This document shows, piece by piece, positions 17,223 through 25,215 of a stretch of DNA of 64,000 bases. A model generated the notes under the pieces. It was not told the DNA's origin, did no database searches, and saw only the letters and a list, made by a program, of their open reading frames with translations. Numbering within the stretch: the first letter of the stretch is position 1; each line of letters starts with the position of its first letter. The stretch is from an uncultured Clostridia bacterium (GTDB taxonomy: Bacteria; Bacillota; Clostridia; Christensenellales; Borkfalkiaceae), in NCBI GenBank assembly GCA_944354125.1, contig CALVPT010000003.1:1-64000 (forward strand). Direction: 5' to 3'. The translations under genes were made by a program, and so were the position numbers.

Positions 17223-17263
17223 AAAGGCGGTCGGGACAAAATCATTTTGACCCGACCGCCTTT
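17223..17263. terminator. Bidirectional terminator between membrane-protein genes and the cation ATPase
   Basis: AAAGGCGGTCGGG and CCCGACCGCCTTT arms, extended by CAAAAT and ATTTTG, lie 3 bp from the ATPase stop codon. Confidence 0.9.
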
Positions 17264-17266
17264 CAG

Positions 17267-19189
17267 TCAGCTTTCATATCTGGAATTTACTCTCATTGCG
17301 TTGAGTATGGCAAGTACCGCAACGCCTACATCGCCGAATACAGCAACCCACATGTTGGTTATGCCGAATGCGGAGAGGACGAGTATTGCCACTTTTACGG
17401 CTATTGAAAATACTATGTTCTGCATGACTATAGCCATTGTCTTTTTTGCAATGCGCTTTGCAAGCGAAATGCCCTTTAAGTCGTCTTTCATCAGCACTAT
17501 GTCGCTCGCCTCAATCGCCGCATCGCTGCCTACGCCGCCCATGGCAATGCCGACGTCCGAACGCATGAGGACGGGTGCATCGTTTATGCCGTCGCCGACA
17601 AAGCACACTACGTCGCCCTTATTCTTTTCGGCAAGCAATTTTTCAACTTCTTCTACCTTGTTCTGGGGAAGAAGGGAGGCCTTATATCCCGTCACGCCCG
17701 TTTCGGCGGCGACGTTTGCGGCAATCTTTTGGTTATCGCCCGTAAGCATTATGGTCTTGCAACCCATGCCGTTCAGTTTGCCTATTACCTGTCTTGTCTC
17801 GCTCTTAATCTCGTCGGCAATAAAGATGGAACCGACATATTGCCCGTTCTTCGCTACGTATACAACCGTGCCTACGCCGTCGGGTACAGAGTATTCTATG
17901 CCGTTGGCCGTCATCAGTTTTTCGTTGCCGCAATATATCCTGTCGCTGCCCTTTTGGGCGATAATGCCTTCGCCTGCAACGTTTGTAAGCGTATAGCCGC
18001 CTTCCGCGTCTTTACCGTAACGCGCAACTATCGAACGCGCTATGGGGTGGTTGGAATTTCTCTCGGCTATGGCGGCAAGCTGCAGAATTTCCTCGGCTCT
18101 CTCTTCGGGTACTATCCCGGCTACGGCAAAGTTGCCCTTGGTCAGCGTGCCCGTCTTGTCGAATACAAAGGTGTTGGCTTTGTTGAATTTTTCAAGGTAG
18201 TTTGAGCCTTTTATGAGTATTCCGTACCTCGATGCCGCTCCGATTCCCGCAAAGAAGGAGAGGGGAATGGAGATGACCAGCGCGCACGGGCAGGAAACTA
18301 CGAGGAAGCTCAATGCCCTGTAAACCCACGTCGACCAGTCGGCAGTTATCGCCCCGGGGATAATCGCCAGCAGCAATGCGACCGTGCAGACGATGGGGGT
18401 GTAGTACTTTGCGAATTTGGTTATAAAGTTCTCCGCCCTGGACTTCTGCGAGGAGGCGTTTTCCACCAGCTCGAGTATCTTTGAAACGGTAGAGTCGTAG
18501 AATTCTTTATTTACTTTTACTTCGAGCTGTGAGGTAAGGTTGACGCAGCCGCTTATTACTTCTCCGCCCGTCTCTACATCGCGCGGCAGACTTTCGCCCG
18601 TCAGCGCCTTGGTGTCCAGCGTCGATTGTCCGCGTACCACTACGCCGTCGAGGGGCACTTTTTCGCCGGGGTTGATTAAAACGGTATCGCCTATTTTAAC
18701 TTCGGAGGGGTCGACCTTTTCGGTCGTTCCGTCCGCGCGCACTATGTTTGCATAGTCGGGGCGTATGTCCATCAGCGCCGAAATCGACTTCCTCGACCTG
18801 CCCGTGGCATAGCTTTGGAACCATTCGCCGACCTGATAGAAAAGAAGTACGGCGCACGCCTCGTCAAAGCCCTCAATCTCCTGGCCTGTTACTCCGCGGT
18901 AAATAGCTAAGGCAAATGCGCCCAATGTCGCCACGCACATCAAAAAGTTTTCGTCAAATACCTGTCCGCGGACGATGTTGCGTATCGCCCTCCACAGCAC
19001 GTCATATCCGATAATCAGGTAGACGGCAAGGTACAGACAGAAGGGAAGTACCCATGCGGCAGGACCTTCAAAGGCATTGCCGAGGACAATAATTTTATCG
19101 GTTATAAAAATTGCCAGGAACAATGCCAACGCTATTGCAATGCGTATAAGCTTTTTTCTGTCCTTGCGCGATAAACTCAAACCTTTCAT
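17267..19189 (-). CDS. cadA: Zn/Cd/Pb-type P1B-ATPase efflux pump
   Basis: This is a 640-residue protein. It has the phosphatase motif TGES, the metal-channel motif CPC (VVSCPCALV, about residue 300), the phosphorylation motif DKTGTLT (about 343), NSNHP in the nucleotide domain and GDGINDAP in the hinge (about 533). A C-terminal FGDVGVAVLAILNAMRV carries the conserved Asp of the P1B-2 (ZntA/CadA) subgroup. Unlike most members it has no N-terminal HMA domain; that domain is encoded by the small gene 37 bp upstream. It pumps Zn, Cd or Pb out of the cell. Metal specificity is inferred from subgroup residues. Confidence 0.93.
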   Translation of the reverse strand: MKGLSLSRKDRKKLIRIAIALALFLAIFITDKIIVLGNAFEGPAAWVLPFCLYLAVYLIIGYDVLWRAIRNIVRGQVFDENFLMCVATLGAFALAIYRGVTGQEIEGFDEACAVLLFYQVGEWFQSYATGRSRKSISALMDIRPDYANIVRADGTTEKVDPSEVKIGDTVLINPGEKVPLDGVVVRGQSTLDTKALTGESLPRDVETGGEVISGCVNLTSQLEVKVNKEFYDSTVSKILELVENASSQKSRAENFITKFAKYYTPIVCTVALLLAIIPGAITADWSTWVYRALSFLVVSCPCALVISIPLSFFAGIGAASRYGILIKGSNYLEKFNKANTFVFDKTGTLTKGNFAVAGIVPEERAEEILQLAAIAERNSNHPIARSIVARYGKDAEGGYTLTNVAGEGIIAQKGSDRIYCGNEKLMTANGIEYSVPDGVGTVVYVAKNGQYVGSIFIADEIKSETRQVIGKLNGMGCKTIMLTGDNQKIAANVAAETGVTGYKASLLPQNKVEEVEKLLAEKNKGDVVCFVGDGINDAPVLMRSDVGIAMGGVGSDAAIEASDIVLMKDDLKGISLAKRIAKKTMAIVMQNIVFSIAVKVAILVLSAFGITNMWVAVFGDVGVAVLAILNAMRVNSRYES

Positions 19190-19226
19190 AATCTTATCCT
19201 CTCAAATAAGGTGTGTTCTTGTTCCG

Positions 19227-19445
19227 TCAGCGGAATATCTTGCAGTCGGGCTCAACCTTTTTGCAGGTCTTGACCACTTTATCCATAATCTCTTCAAACT
19301 TGTCGTCGTCGGCCTCAATCGTCATTTTCTGTGCAATGAAGCTTACGTTTACCGATTGCACTCCGTCGATTTTTGCGACCGAGCGCTCCATCTTTGCGGC
19401 GCAGTTTGCGCAGTCTAAATCCTCAAGTCTGAATGCCTTTTTCAT
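19227..19445 (-). CDS. Stand-alone HMA metal-binding protein
   Basis: This is a 72-residue protein with one heavy-metal-associated domain. The metal site is CANC (Cys12 and Cys15, preceded by Asp11), and the ferredoxin-like fold runs through to FEEIMDKVVKTCKKVE. It lies directly upstream of an ATPase that lacks its own HMA domain, so it probably works as the detached metal-delivery or regulatory domain of that pump. The Asp before CxxC is usual in Zn/Cd domains, while copper chaperones usually have Met-x-Cys. CopZ-like naming would therefore mislead. Confidence 0.9.
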   Translation of the reverse strand: MKKAFRLEDLDCANCAAKMERSVAKIDGVQSVNVSFIAQKMTIEADDDKFEEIMDKVVKTCKKVEPDCKIFR

Positions 19446-19510
19446 AGTTCAAATCCTCCGGTTTTGTCTTTTTTTTCAGCCGTCCGCCAAGGCGGTGCGG
19501 CATATATTAA

Positions 19511-19549
19511 ATATTGAATATTTGCTCTTTTGAGTAATTGTTCAAATAT
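19511..19549 (-). promoter_or_regulatory. Promoter with dyad operator for the HMA/ATPase operon
   Basis: On the minus strand ATATTTGAA and TTCAATAT flank an inner CTC/GAG dyad, with TTGAAC (19540-19545) as a possible -35 box. The pattern resembles SmtB/CzrA-type ArsR operators and lies upstream of the HMA gene. Confidence 0.55.
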
Positions 19550-19557
19550 TATCTGAT

Positions 19558-19584
19558 AAAATACGGAGCATTGCTCCGTATTTT
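19558..19584 (-). terminator. Terminator of the arsR-type gene
   Basis: AAAATACGGAGCA and TGCTCCGTATTTT form a 13 bp stem just after the regulator's stop. It separates regulator transcription from the efflux operon. Confidence 0.85.
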
Positions 19585-19587
19585 AAG

Positions 19588-19917
19588 TCATTTGTCCTCG
19601 TTCACGTGAGTTAAGCCGTATTCCAAAATCTTAGTTACGTGATCGTCGTCGAGGGAGTACTTGACTTCCTTGCCCTCTTTGTTGCCCTTGACGAGTTTGG
19701 AGGAGCGGAGTACGCGCAGCTGGTGGCTGACTGCCGAATCGCTCATGTCCAGCGTCTCTGCAAGTTCTCCTACATACATGTCGCGTATCTGCAGGCAACT
19801 TAAAATTTTTACCCTCGTCGGGTCGCCGAACATCTTGAAGAGGTTGGAAAGTTCGTACAGCGTATCGCTGTCGGGAAGTTGCCCGCGGATAATACTCTTC
19901 TCGTCTGCGTTCGGCAT
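19588..19917 (-). CDS. ArsR/SmtB-family metal sensor, probably Zn-type
   Basis: This is a 109-residue winged-helix repressor. The recognition helix lies in LDMSDSAVSHQLRVLRSSKL. The last helix holds Asp91 and His93, then His104 and Glu107. The spacing DxH-x10-HxxE is that of the alpha-5 zinc site of SmtB and CzrA. No N-terminal Cys pair or alpha-3 ELCVC-type motif is present, which argues against a CadC-like Cd/Pb sensor. Metal binding would release DNA and switch on the downstream HMA/ATPase genes. A 28 bp dyad lies just upstream of its own start. Confidence 0.93.
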   Translation of the reverse strand: MPNADEKSIIRGQLPDSDTLYELSNLFKMFGDPTRVKILSCLQIRDMYVGELAETLDMSDSAVSHQLRVLRSSKLVKGNKEGKEVKYSLDDDHVTKILEYGLTHVNEDK

Positions 19918-19933
19918 CTCGTGACCTCCTGAT

Positions 19934-19961
19934 AATTGAATACTTCTTCAAATGTTCAATT
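19934..19961. promoter_or_regulatory. Dyad operator upstream of the ArsR gene
   Basis: AATTGAA and TTCAATT arms, 14 bp apart, with an inner TTCAAATGTTCAA element. The likely use is autoregulation. Confidence 0.55.
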
Positions 19962-20014
19962 ACAGTATACGCGCTCGTTTTAATTTTGTCAACTGTTTTT
20001 ACAAAATTTTTTTC

Positions 20015-20024
20015 GGGGGGGGGG
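20015..20024. repeat. Ten-base G homopolymer
   Basis: A run of ten G in an otherwise AT-rich intergenic region, 231 bp before the Na/Pi transporter start. Such tracts can slip during replication; here it may also be an assembly-sensitive spot. Confidence 0.7.
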
Positions 20025-20122
20025 AGTTGTCAAATCTTTCGCCGCGCCTTAGGGAAATTTATTACAATCTTATTGCGTCTGACAAAATTTTTTTACAAAA
20101 TCAGGCTTTTAAAACGTAAAAA

Positions 20123-20192
20123 TTTACATTATTTTACATCTCCAATTGCGGCAGAGTTAAGCGGATACAAAAATTTTACAACTTTATTACAA
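20123..20192 (+). promoter_or_regulatory. PHO-box-like tandem repeats upstream of the Na/Pi transporter
   Basis: TTTACA occurs at 20123-20128 and 20133-20138. ATACAA, TTACAA and TTACAA start at 20165, 20176 and 20187, exactly 11 bp apart. PhoP of Firmicutes binds TT(A/T/C)ACA-type repeats at 11 bp steps. Together with the gene downstream this suggests phosphate control. Motif reading only. Confidence 0.55.
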
Positions 20193-20255
20193 GTTCATGA
20201 AAGGGGTATTACATTTTTATGACAAAATAAATTTGTAGATACAGGAGAGAAAAAT

Positions 20256-21905
20256 ATGGAATTTATGGGATTGACCCCTGCAATGAGCGTCATTTTGCTG
20301 CTTGTGGGTTTAGGCGTTTTTCTGCTCGGATTCAAGTTCCTGGGCGAAAGCATTGAAAAGCTTTCGGCAAGCAAGCTCCGCGCGCTCTTCAACAGGGCGG
20401 CAGGCAACCGTTTCGCCGGCGTGGGAGTGGGCGCACTCGCTACTGCAATAGTGCAGTCGTCGTCGGTAACCACGGTCATGGTCGTCGGCTTCGTCAATGC
20501 GGGAGTTATGACGCTCACGCAGGCGGCTGCCGTCATAATGGGCGCTAACATAGGCACGACCATCACGGGCTGGCTTGTCTGGCTCAACCAGTTCAACGTT
20601 ATGACCTATGCCATGCTGCTGGCGCTCGTCGGCCTTGTCATGACCATGGTCTCCAAAAATAACAGCATAAACACCGCAGGCACGCTGGTGGCTTCGCTCG
20701 GACTTGTCTTCGTCGGACTTGAAATAATGTCGGGTTCAATGGCAGGGTTTGCCGAACAGGAGGGCGTGGAGGAGGTTTTGCAGGCCGTCACCAATCCCAT
20801 ATTGCTTCTTTTAATCGGCGTAGGCGTCACGGCGGTAGTCCAGTCGTCCAGCGCGGTCACGTCCGTGCTCATAGTAATGGCGCAGGAGGGACTGGTCGTC
20901 GGCGGAGGCGGCAACGGCATACTCTTCGTCGTAATGGGCACAAACATAGGTACCTGCGTAACGGCGGTACTGTCCTCGTTCGGCGCAAACACCAACGCAA
21001 AGCGCGCGTGTCTTTATCACCTGCTCTTCAACGTCATAGGAACGTTGATATTTTTACCCTTCATCTTGGCATTCGACGGCTTCTACGACGACGTCCTGAT
21101 GAAGTGGTTCGGTCAGCCCTCGACCTGCATAACCTTCTTCCATACGGCATTCAACGTTATCTGCACCATAATATATCTGCCCTTCATAAAGTATCTCGTC
21201 AAGCTCACAGAGATAATCATTCCCGACGGCAAGAAAAAGGGCGGTCAGGGCACGGGCTTTATGGATAAGAGATTGCTCCTAACCCCGTCGCTCGCCATAG
21301 GTCAGCTCGCCAAGCAGACGATGTATACCGCAGGCGTTGCCATGGAAAGTCTGAACGAGGCAACCACGTCATTCGTAGAGCGCAATACCTCTAAGGTAAA
21401 GGCTGTCATGGATAAGGTCTCCAGGGTCAACGAATTGTCCAAGGAGATTACCGATTACCTTCTCGTCGTCTCGGCGAAGGACATCTCCCTTGCGGACGAA
21501 AAAATAGTCAACAGGCTGCATAAGGACAACATAGACATAGTGCGCATAGCCGACATTGCCGACAACATTTCGGGCTATACCATGAAGGCGGCGGAAAAGG
21601 ATATCGTCTTTTCGGATACGGTCTGCCGCGACATAACAAAGCTCATGGGGCTTCTGAACGAACAGTATGACCTCGTCGTGCGCATAACCGAAGGCGGCGA
21701 AGGCGATCTCCTCGCCCAGTCCGACAAGATAGAAAACGACATAGACGCCTCCAAAAAGCGGCTTCTCGAAGAGCATATGCGCCGCATGGAGCGCGGCGAA
21801 TGTCACGCCGAAAACAACAGCCTCTTCGTCAGCTTAATCTCAAATATGGAGAGGGTGGGCGACCACCTCAGCATGATGGCTCATTCGGAAGAGGAGCATA
21901 AATAA
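20256..21905 (+). CDS. Na/phosphate cotransporter with PhoU-like C-terminal domain
   Basis: This is a 549-residue protein; the ATG follows GGAGAG. The N-terminal about 320 residues carry two inverted Na/Pi-cotransporter repeats, each with the QSSS signature (67-70 and about 195) and GxNIGTT / GTNIGTC motifs, within eight to nine membrane helices. Residues about 345-545 are helical and PhoU-like, ending in NNSLFVSLISNMERVGDHLS, a typical PhoU motif. This is the NptA/YjbB-type architecture; the PhoU part probably gates transport with phosphate status. The gene is alone, with its own terminator. Transport direction cannot be judged from sequence. Confidence 0.94.
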   Translation: MEFMGLTPAMSVILLLVGLGVFLLGFKFLGESIEKLSASKLRALFNRAAGNRFAGVGVGALATAIVQSSSVTTVMVVGFVNAGVMTLTQAAAVIMGANIGTTITGWLVWLNQFNVMTYAMLLALVGLVMTMVSKNNSINTAGTLVASLGLVFVGLEIMSGSMAGFAEQEGVEEVLQAVTNPILLLLIGVGVTAVVQSSSAVTSVLIVMAQEGLVVGGGGNGILFVVMGTNIGTCVTAVLSSFGANTNAKRACLYHLLFNVIGTLIFLPFILAFDGFYDDVLMKWFGQPSTCITFFHTAFNVICTIIYLPFIKYLVKLTEIIIPDGKKKGGQGTGFMDKRLLLTPSLAIGQLAKQTMYTAGVAMESLNEATTSFVERNTSKVKAVMDKVSRVNELSKEITDYLLVVSAKDISLADEKIVNRLHKDNIDIVRIADIADNISGYTMKAAEKDIVFSDTVCRDITKLMGLLNEQYDLVVRITEGGEGDLLAQSDKIENDIDASKKRLLEEHMRRMERGECHAENNSLFVSLISNMERVGDHLSMMAHSEEEHK

Positions 21906-21932
21906 AAATTTCTTGCTAGGTATAATACATAC

Positions 21933-21978
21933 GGGGCGGCGCGTCCGACAAAAAGTCGGACGCGCCGCCCCTTTTTTT
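21933..21978. terminator. Strong bidirectional terminator after the Na/Pi transporter
   Basis: A 17 bp perfect GC-rich stem (21933-21949 with 21955-21971) with an A5 loop and a T7 tail on the plus strand. It also serves the convergent ABC permease gene. Confidence 0.95.
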
Positions 21979-21992
21979 CTATATCGTCGTTG

Positions 21993-23051
21993 TCAGATAA
22001 GGATGGACAGTATGAGGCTCAGAGCTATTCCGCCCGCAAACGAGGCGGCAAGGCTTATCAGGTCGCCTTTTTTAAGGCGGAAGGAACGGCGATACACGAA
22101 ATATGCCGCCGCCGCGATTACGAACATGATAAGGTATCCTGCCAGCATCAGGCTGCCGAGCGCGCGGTATAAGTCAGACCACGTGCTCGCAGCGATAAAG
22201 AATAGGTAAAAGGGAATCTGTACGCGGTATCCGAAAGGGGAGTCGGAGAGCTGTTCGGCGTTCTCCGCCCTGTGATTTCGCGCCGTATAAATGAGTCCGA
22301 AATATGCCGCTATGCCTGTAACGGCGGCAAGGGTATACGGAATCCACGCCATCTCCATCGAAAGCCCGTTGCCCAGTATGGCGGAATCAAATATGACGTA
22401 CAGTTCCTCCATCGGCCCGAAGGTTATGTAGTGCAGGCTGTTTGTCAGCGCATGGTCAAGGTGCGACGGGGTTGCGCTGTCCGCCCATAAAAAAAGGAAG
22501 CTTACGGGGGCGAGTATCAGGAACATTCCCGAAATCATGAATACTATGCCGTCAAACATCGAATTTGCGCGCGTAAACAGGAAGGAGTTTACCCCGAACA
22601 GCAGCGTTCCGAGCGGCAGAGAGGCAAGGTACAGCAATATGTAATACTGCATTTCAAACAGATTAGGTCTGCATGCAATGACGGTAAGTCCCGCAAAGAA
22701 TGAGACGGTATAGGGGATAAATATCAGCAGCAGTCCTGAAATTAGGCGTACGAGCATGAGTTTTTCGCGCCGCACGGGCAACGAATACCATAAATCTACG
22801 CTGCGCCTCTTCATTCGGTATGAAAACTGCATCGCGGGAACGAGGTAGCACAGCAGACCGAGGATTATGGCAGGGACATACGCCAGCGTGTTGGCTGCAA
22901 CCTCTACGGGTTGAGAGTTGCCGTAATAATAGCGATTGACGATAAACCTTGTCGATAGCGCCATTACTACGAAGACTGCCGTCGCAATGACGGTAAAGAT
23001 GCACAGCGGCATAAGCACTCTTTTACGCTCATAGGCTATCGACTGTCTCAT
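21993..23051 (-). CDS. ABC transporter permease
   Basis: This is a 352-residue integral membrane protein with about eight to nine hydrophobic segments, a basic RMKRRSVDLWYSLPVRREKL loop and no soluble catalytic domain. It looks like an ABC-2/YtrC-type permease. Its start overlaps the ATPase gene by 23 bp, so translation is probably coupled. Together with that ATPase and a YtrA-type regulator it forms a typical cell-envelope or peptide-stress ABC operon. The substrate is unknown. Confidence 0.82.
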   Translation of the reverse strand: MRQSIAYERKRVLMPLCIFTVIATAVFVVMALSTRFIVNRYYYGNSQPVEVAANTLAYVPAIILGLLCYLVPAMQFSYRMKRRSVDLWYSLPVRREKLMLVRLISGLLLIFIPYTVSFFAGLTVIACRPNLFEMQYYILLYLASLPLGTLLFGVNSFLFTRANSMFDGIVFMISGMFLILAPVSFLFLWADSATPSHLDHALTNSLHYITFGPMEELYVIFDSAILGNGLSMEMAWIPYTLAAVTGIAAYFGLIYTARNHRAENAEQLSDSPFGYRVQIPFYLFFIAASTWSDLYRALGSLMLAGYLIMFVIAAAAYFVYRRSFRLKKGDLISLAASFAGGIALSLILSILI

Positions 23052-23949
23052 TGTTGCCCTCCTGCAAGATGTTGTATTCCGAGTCGCTGCGCTGTGTCTT
23101 TATCAGGAAAAATTCCTCAAAGTCGACGGGAATTTCCTCGACGAACAGGGGAGAGAGCTTATTGATTTCCTCGCGGAACGCATCGGCGCTGCCCTGAACT
23201 ATGAGCGTCGCAACCCTTCCCGTAATGTCGCACTTTATGGCGTCGGACGCAAAGTCGCTCCGTCTTACGGCGTGCGGGAATGCAATCTGGAACTTGTGTA
23301 TGCTCTGCAGGTTTTCGTTAAGGTCTCCGCCGCATACCGTCTTGCCCTCCGAAATGAGCGCAAAGTGCGTGCATATGTCCGACAGCTCGCGCAGGGAGTG
23401 CGAGGCAATTACAGCCGTGCAGCCTGCATCGTCGCACATATCTATCAGCGCGCGCTTGAAAAACAGCCGCGCCCCAGGGTCCAACCCGTCGAACGCCTCG
23501 TCAAGGAGCAGATATCTCGGCTGGGAAGCAATGGCAAGCGCCAGAAACAGCTGTCTCTTCATTCCCTTGGAAAAGTTGCGTATCGGCGCGTTGACGTTCA
23601 GCGAAGACTGTTTGCACCACGTTGCGAATATTCCCTTGGAAAAGGGATAGTATGCCGAATAAAGCCGTTCAAGGTCTTTCCCCGTCGTGTTGCCGCCGTA
23701 ATATGGTTCGTCGGGCAGAAAGAATAAGTTGCGCTTTACTCCCTCGTTTTCAAATACGTTCTGCCCGTCATATTTTATTTCTCCGCCGTCTGCGCGCAGT
23801 ACGCCTGCCATAAGCCTCAAAAGGGTAGACTTTCCCGCGCCGTTTATGCCTACGACGCCGAAAACGCAGCCCGTAGGAATGTGTGCGTTTGCGCCCGACA
23901 GCGCCTTGTGCCTGCCGTACGATTTTGACACGTCGGTCAGCTCAATCAT
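23029..23949 (-). CDS. ABC transporter ATP-binding protein
   Basis: This is a 306-residue protein. Walker A is GINGAGKST (about 34-42), the signature is FSKGMKRQLF (the LSGGQ position, degenerate as in YtrB-type ATPases), and Walker B is YLLLDEAFDGLD with the H-loop SHS downstream. The C-terminal about 90 residues are an accessory domain. It overlaps both neighbours: 4 bp with the regulator and 23 bp with the permease. It powers the adjacent permease, probably for export or antibiotic detoxification, judged by the YtrA-type regulator. Confidence 0.92.
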   Translation of the reverse strand: MIELTDVSKSYGRHKALSGANAHIPTGCVFGVVGINGAGKSTLLRLMAGVLRADGGEIKYDGQNVFENEGVKRNLFFLPDEPYYGGNTTGKDLERLYSAYYPFSKGIFATWCKQSSLNVNAPIRNFSKGMKRQLFLALAIASQPRYLLLDEAFDGLDPGARLFFKRALIDMCDDAGCTAVIASHSLRELSDICTHFALISEGKTVCGGDLNENLQSIHKFQIAFPHAVRRSDFASDAIKCDITGRVATLIVQGSADAFREEINKLSPLFVEEIPVDFEEFFLIKTQRSDSEYNILQEGNNETVDSL

Positions 23950-24296
23950 TGACGTTCCTCCCCATAAATTTCTCTGACGAGCGAAATCAGCTCTTCTTGG
24001 GTAAGCCCTGCCTTCTTTATTGCGGCAAGCTGGCGTCTTGCCTCCTTAATCAGCAGTTCGCCGCCTGAAGCGCTTACGAATACGCCCTTTTTCGGAATGG
24101 TAGTGACCAGTCCGCGCCGCTCAAGTTCGGCAAAAGCTCTTTCCGCAGTGTTCGGGTTTATTCCCAGCTTCATGGCAAGGGCGCGGCAGGAGGGCAGCTT
24201 GTCGCCCTCGCGCAGCGCGCCGAAACGGATGAGCTTTTCATACTCCTCCGCAATTTCCTCGCTTATGTTTTTTTGTCCCCGAAGGCGGATTTCCAT
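23946..24296 (-). CDS. GntR-family regulator, YtrA subfamily
   Basis: This is a 116-residue protein. An N-terminal winged helix (about 8-78; LPSCRALAMKLGINPNTAER is the recognition region) is followed by only about 40 residues forming two helices, the hallmark of the YtrA subfamily, which has no ligand-binding domain. It starts an operon with an ATPase and a permease, with a 4 bp overlap to the ATPase gene. YtrA-type regulators normally repress their own ABC operon. The likely operator is the 9 bp repeat array at 24319-24344, downstream of the -10 box. Confidence 0.9.
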   Translation of the reverse strand: MEIRLRGQKNISEEIAEEYEKLIRFGALREGDKLPSCRALAMKLGINPNTAERAFAELERRGLVTTIPKKGVFVSASGGELLIKEARRQLAAIKKAGLTQEELISLVREIYGEERQ

Positions 24297-24318
24297 ATCA
24301 TTCCCCTCGTCGTTTAAT

Positions 24319-24344
24319 CTGTATTAACTGTATTATCTGTATTA
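24319..24344 (-). repeat. Three tandem CTGTATTA repeats in the ABC-operon leader
   Basis: CTGTATTA (TAATACAG on the coding strand) occurs at 24319-24326, 24328-24335 and 24337-24344, a strict 9 bp period directly downstream of the promoter. It is a candidate GntR/YtrA binding array. Confidence 0.65.
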
Positions 24345-24373
24345 AGTGTACTACCAATTTTGCTCCTTGTCAA
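24345..24373 (-). promoter_or_regulatory. Promoter of the GntR/ABC operon
   Basis: On the minus strand TTGACA (24373-24368) and TACACT (24350-24345) are 17 bp apart. The 9 bp repeats begin right after the -10 box. Confidence 0.65.
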
Positions 24374-24452
24374 TATTAAACGGTCAAATATTTGCATATA
24401 TTTTCGCCAGAAATTACAGTCATTTCTTTCGGCGGCGCACTCATTCATATGC

Positions 24453-24481
24453 TTGACAAGATTAGTACTATATGGTATTAT
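24453..24481 (+). promoter_or_regulatory. Promoter of the radical SAM cassette
   Basis: TTGACA at 24453-24458 and TATTAT at 24476-24481, 17 bp apart. A large inverted repeat covers the -10 box and likely start site. Confidence 0.75.
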
Positions 24482-24500
24482 ATTTATACTATATAGTACT
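24464..24500. promoter_or_regulatory. Large inverted repeat over the radical SAM promoter
   Basis: Arms AGTACTATATGGTAT (24464-24478) and ATACTATATAGTACT (24486-24500) match at 14 of 15 positions around a 7 bp spacer. Each arm is also nearly self-palindromic. A MarR dimer site is likely, since the second gene of the operon encodes a MarR protein. Confidence 0.7.
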
Positions 24501-24555
24501 TTCTTGACGTAAAAATTTAGAGCAATATGCCGCACGTGCGGCTGAGGACGGGAAA

Positions 24556-25215
24556 ATGGCGATAAAGATAAAGGACAAAATCAAAAATCTCAATATAGTC
24601 ATAGGTTGCCCGATAGGGTGCAGATACTGCTATGCGCGCAACAATTGCCGCAGATTTCATATGACGGACGATTTTTCTGTGCCCCGATTCTTTGAAAGAA
24701 AGCTCAGGCTGTTCGATACCGAAAAGCCGCAGGTGTTTTTGCTGACGGGCATGAGCGATCTTGCCTTCTGGGAGGAGGAATGGGTGAAAAAAGTGCTGGA
24801 CAAAGCGGCAGAAACGCCTCAAAACACCTATCTGTTTCTCACAAAGCGCCCCGAGAGGCTGAACATAGACACCAAGCTCGATAACCTGTGGTTCGGCGTC
24901 ACTGTAACGTGTGCGGCGGAGCGCGGCCGCATTCTCTCTCTAAGAGAAAACGTAAGGGCGAAGCACTATCACGCGACGTTCGAGCCGCTTTCGGACGGAG
25001 TGGGGGAGGTAGACCTGCACGGCATCGACTGGGTGGTGATAGGCACGGAGACGGGCAACTGCAAGGGCAAGGTATCTACGAAAAAGAGCTGGGCGGACGG
25101 GCTTTCGGGGCAGGCGCGGGCGTTGGGCATACCCGTATTCATGAAGGAGGACCTGGCGGGCATTGTGCCCGAAGGGGAGATGATACAACAATTTCCTGAG
25201 GAGTTTAAACTATGA
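24556..25215 (+). CDS. Radical SAM mobile pair protein A (DUF5131-like)
   Basis: This is a 219-residue protein. The [4Fe-4S]-binding motif is CPIGCRYC (Cys18, Cys22, Cys25). It is followed by DLAFWEEEWVKK, LFLTKRPERL and ATFEPLSDG-type motifs seen in phage Gp37/Gp68 (DUF5131) radical SAM proteins. Gene order, with a MarR gene and a second radical SAM gene overlapping in tandem, matches the cassette named 'radical SAM mobile pair', whose reaction is not established. The start follows GAGG. It overlaps the MarR gene by 4 bp (ATGA), so expression is coupled. I am confident about the enzyme class and fairly sure of the cassette. Confidence 0.88.
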   Translation: MAIKIKDKIKNLNIVIGCPIGCRYCYARNNCRRFHMTDDFSVPRFFERKLRLFDTEKPQVFLLTGMSDLAFWEEEWVKKVLDKAAETPQNTYLFLTKRPERLNIDTKLDNLWFGVTVTCAAERGRILSLRENVRAKHYHATFEPLSDGVGEVDLHGIDWVVIGTETGNCKGKVSTKKSWADGLSGQARALGIPVFMKEDLAGIVPEGEMIQQFPEEFKL

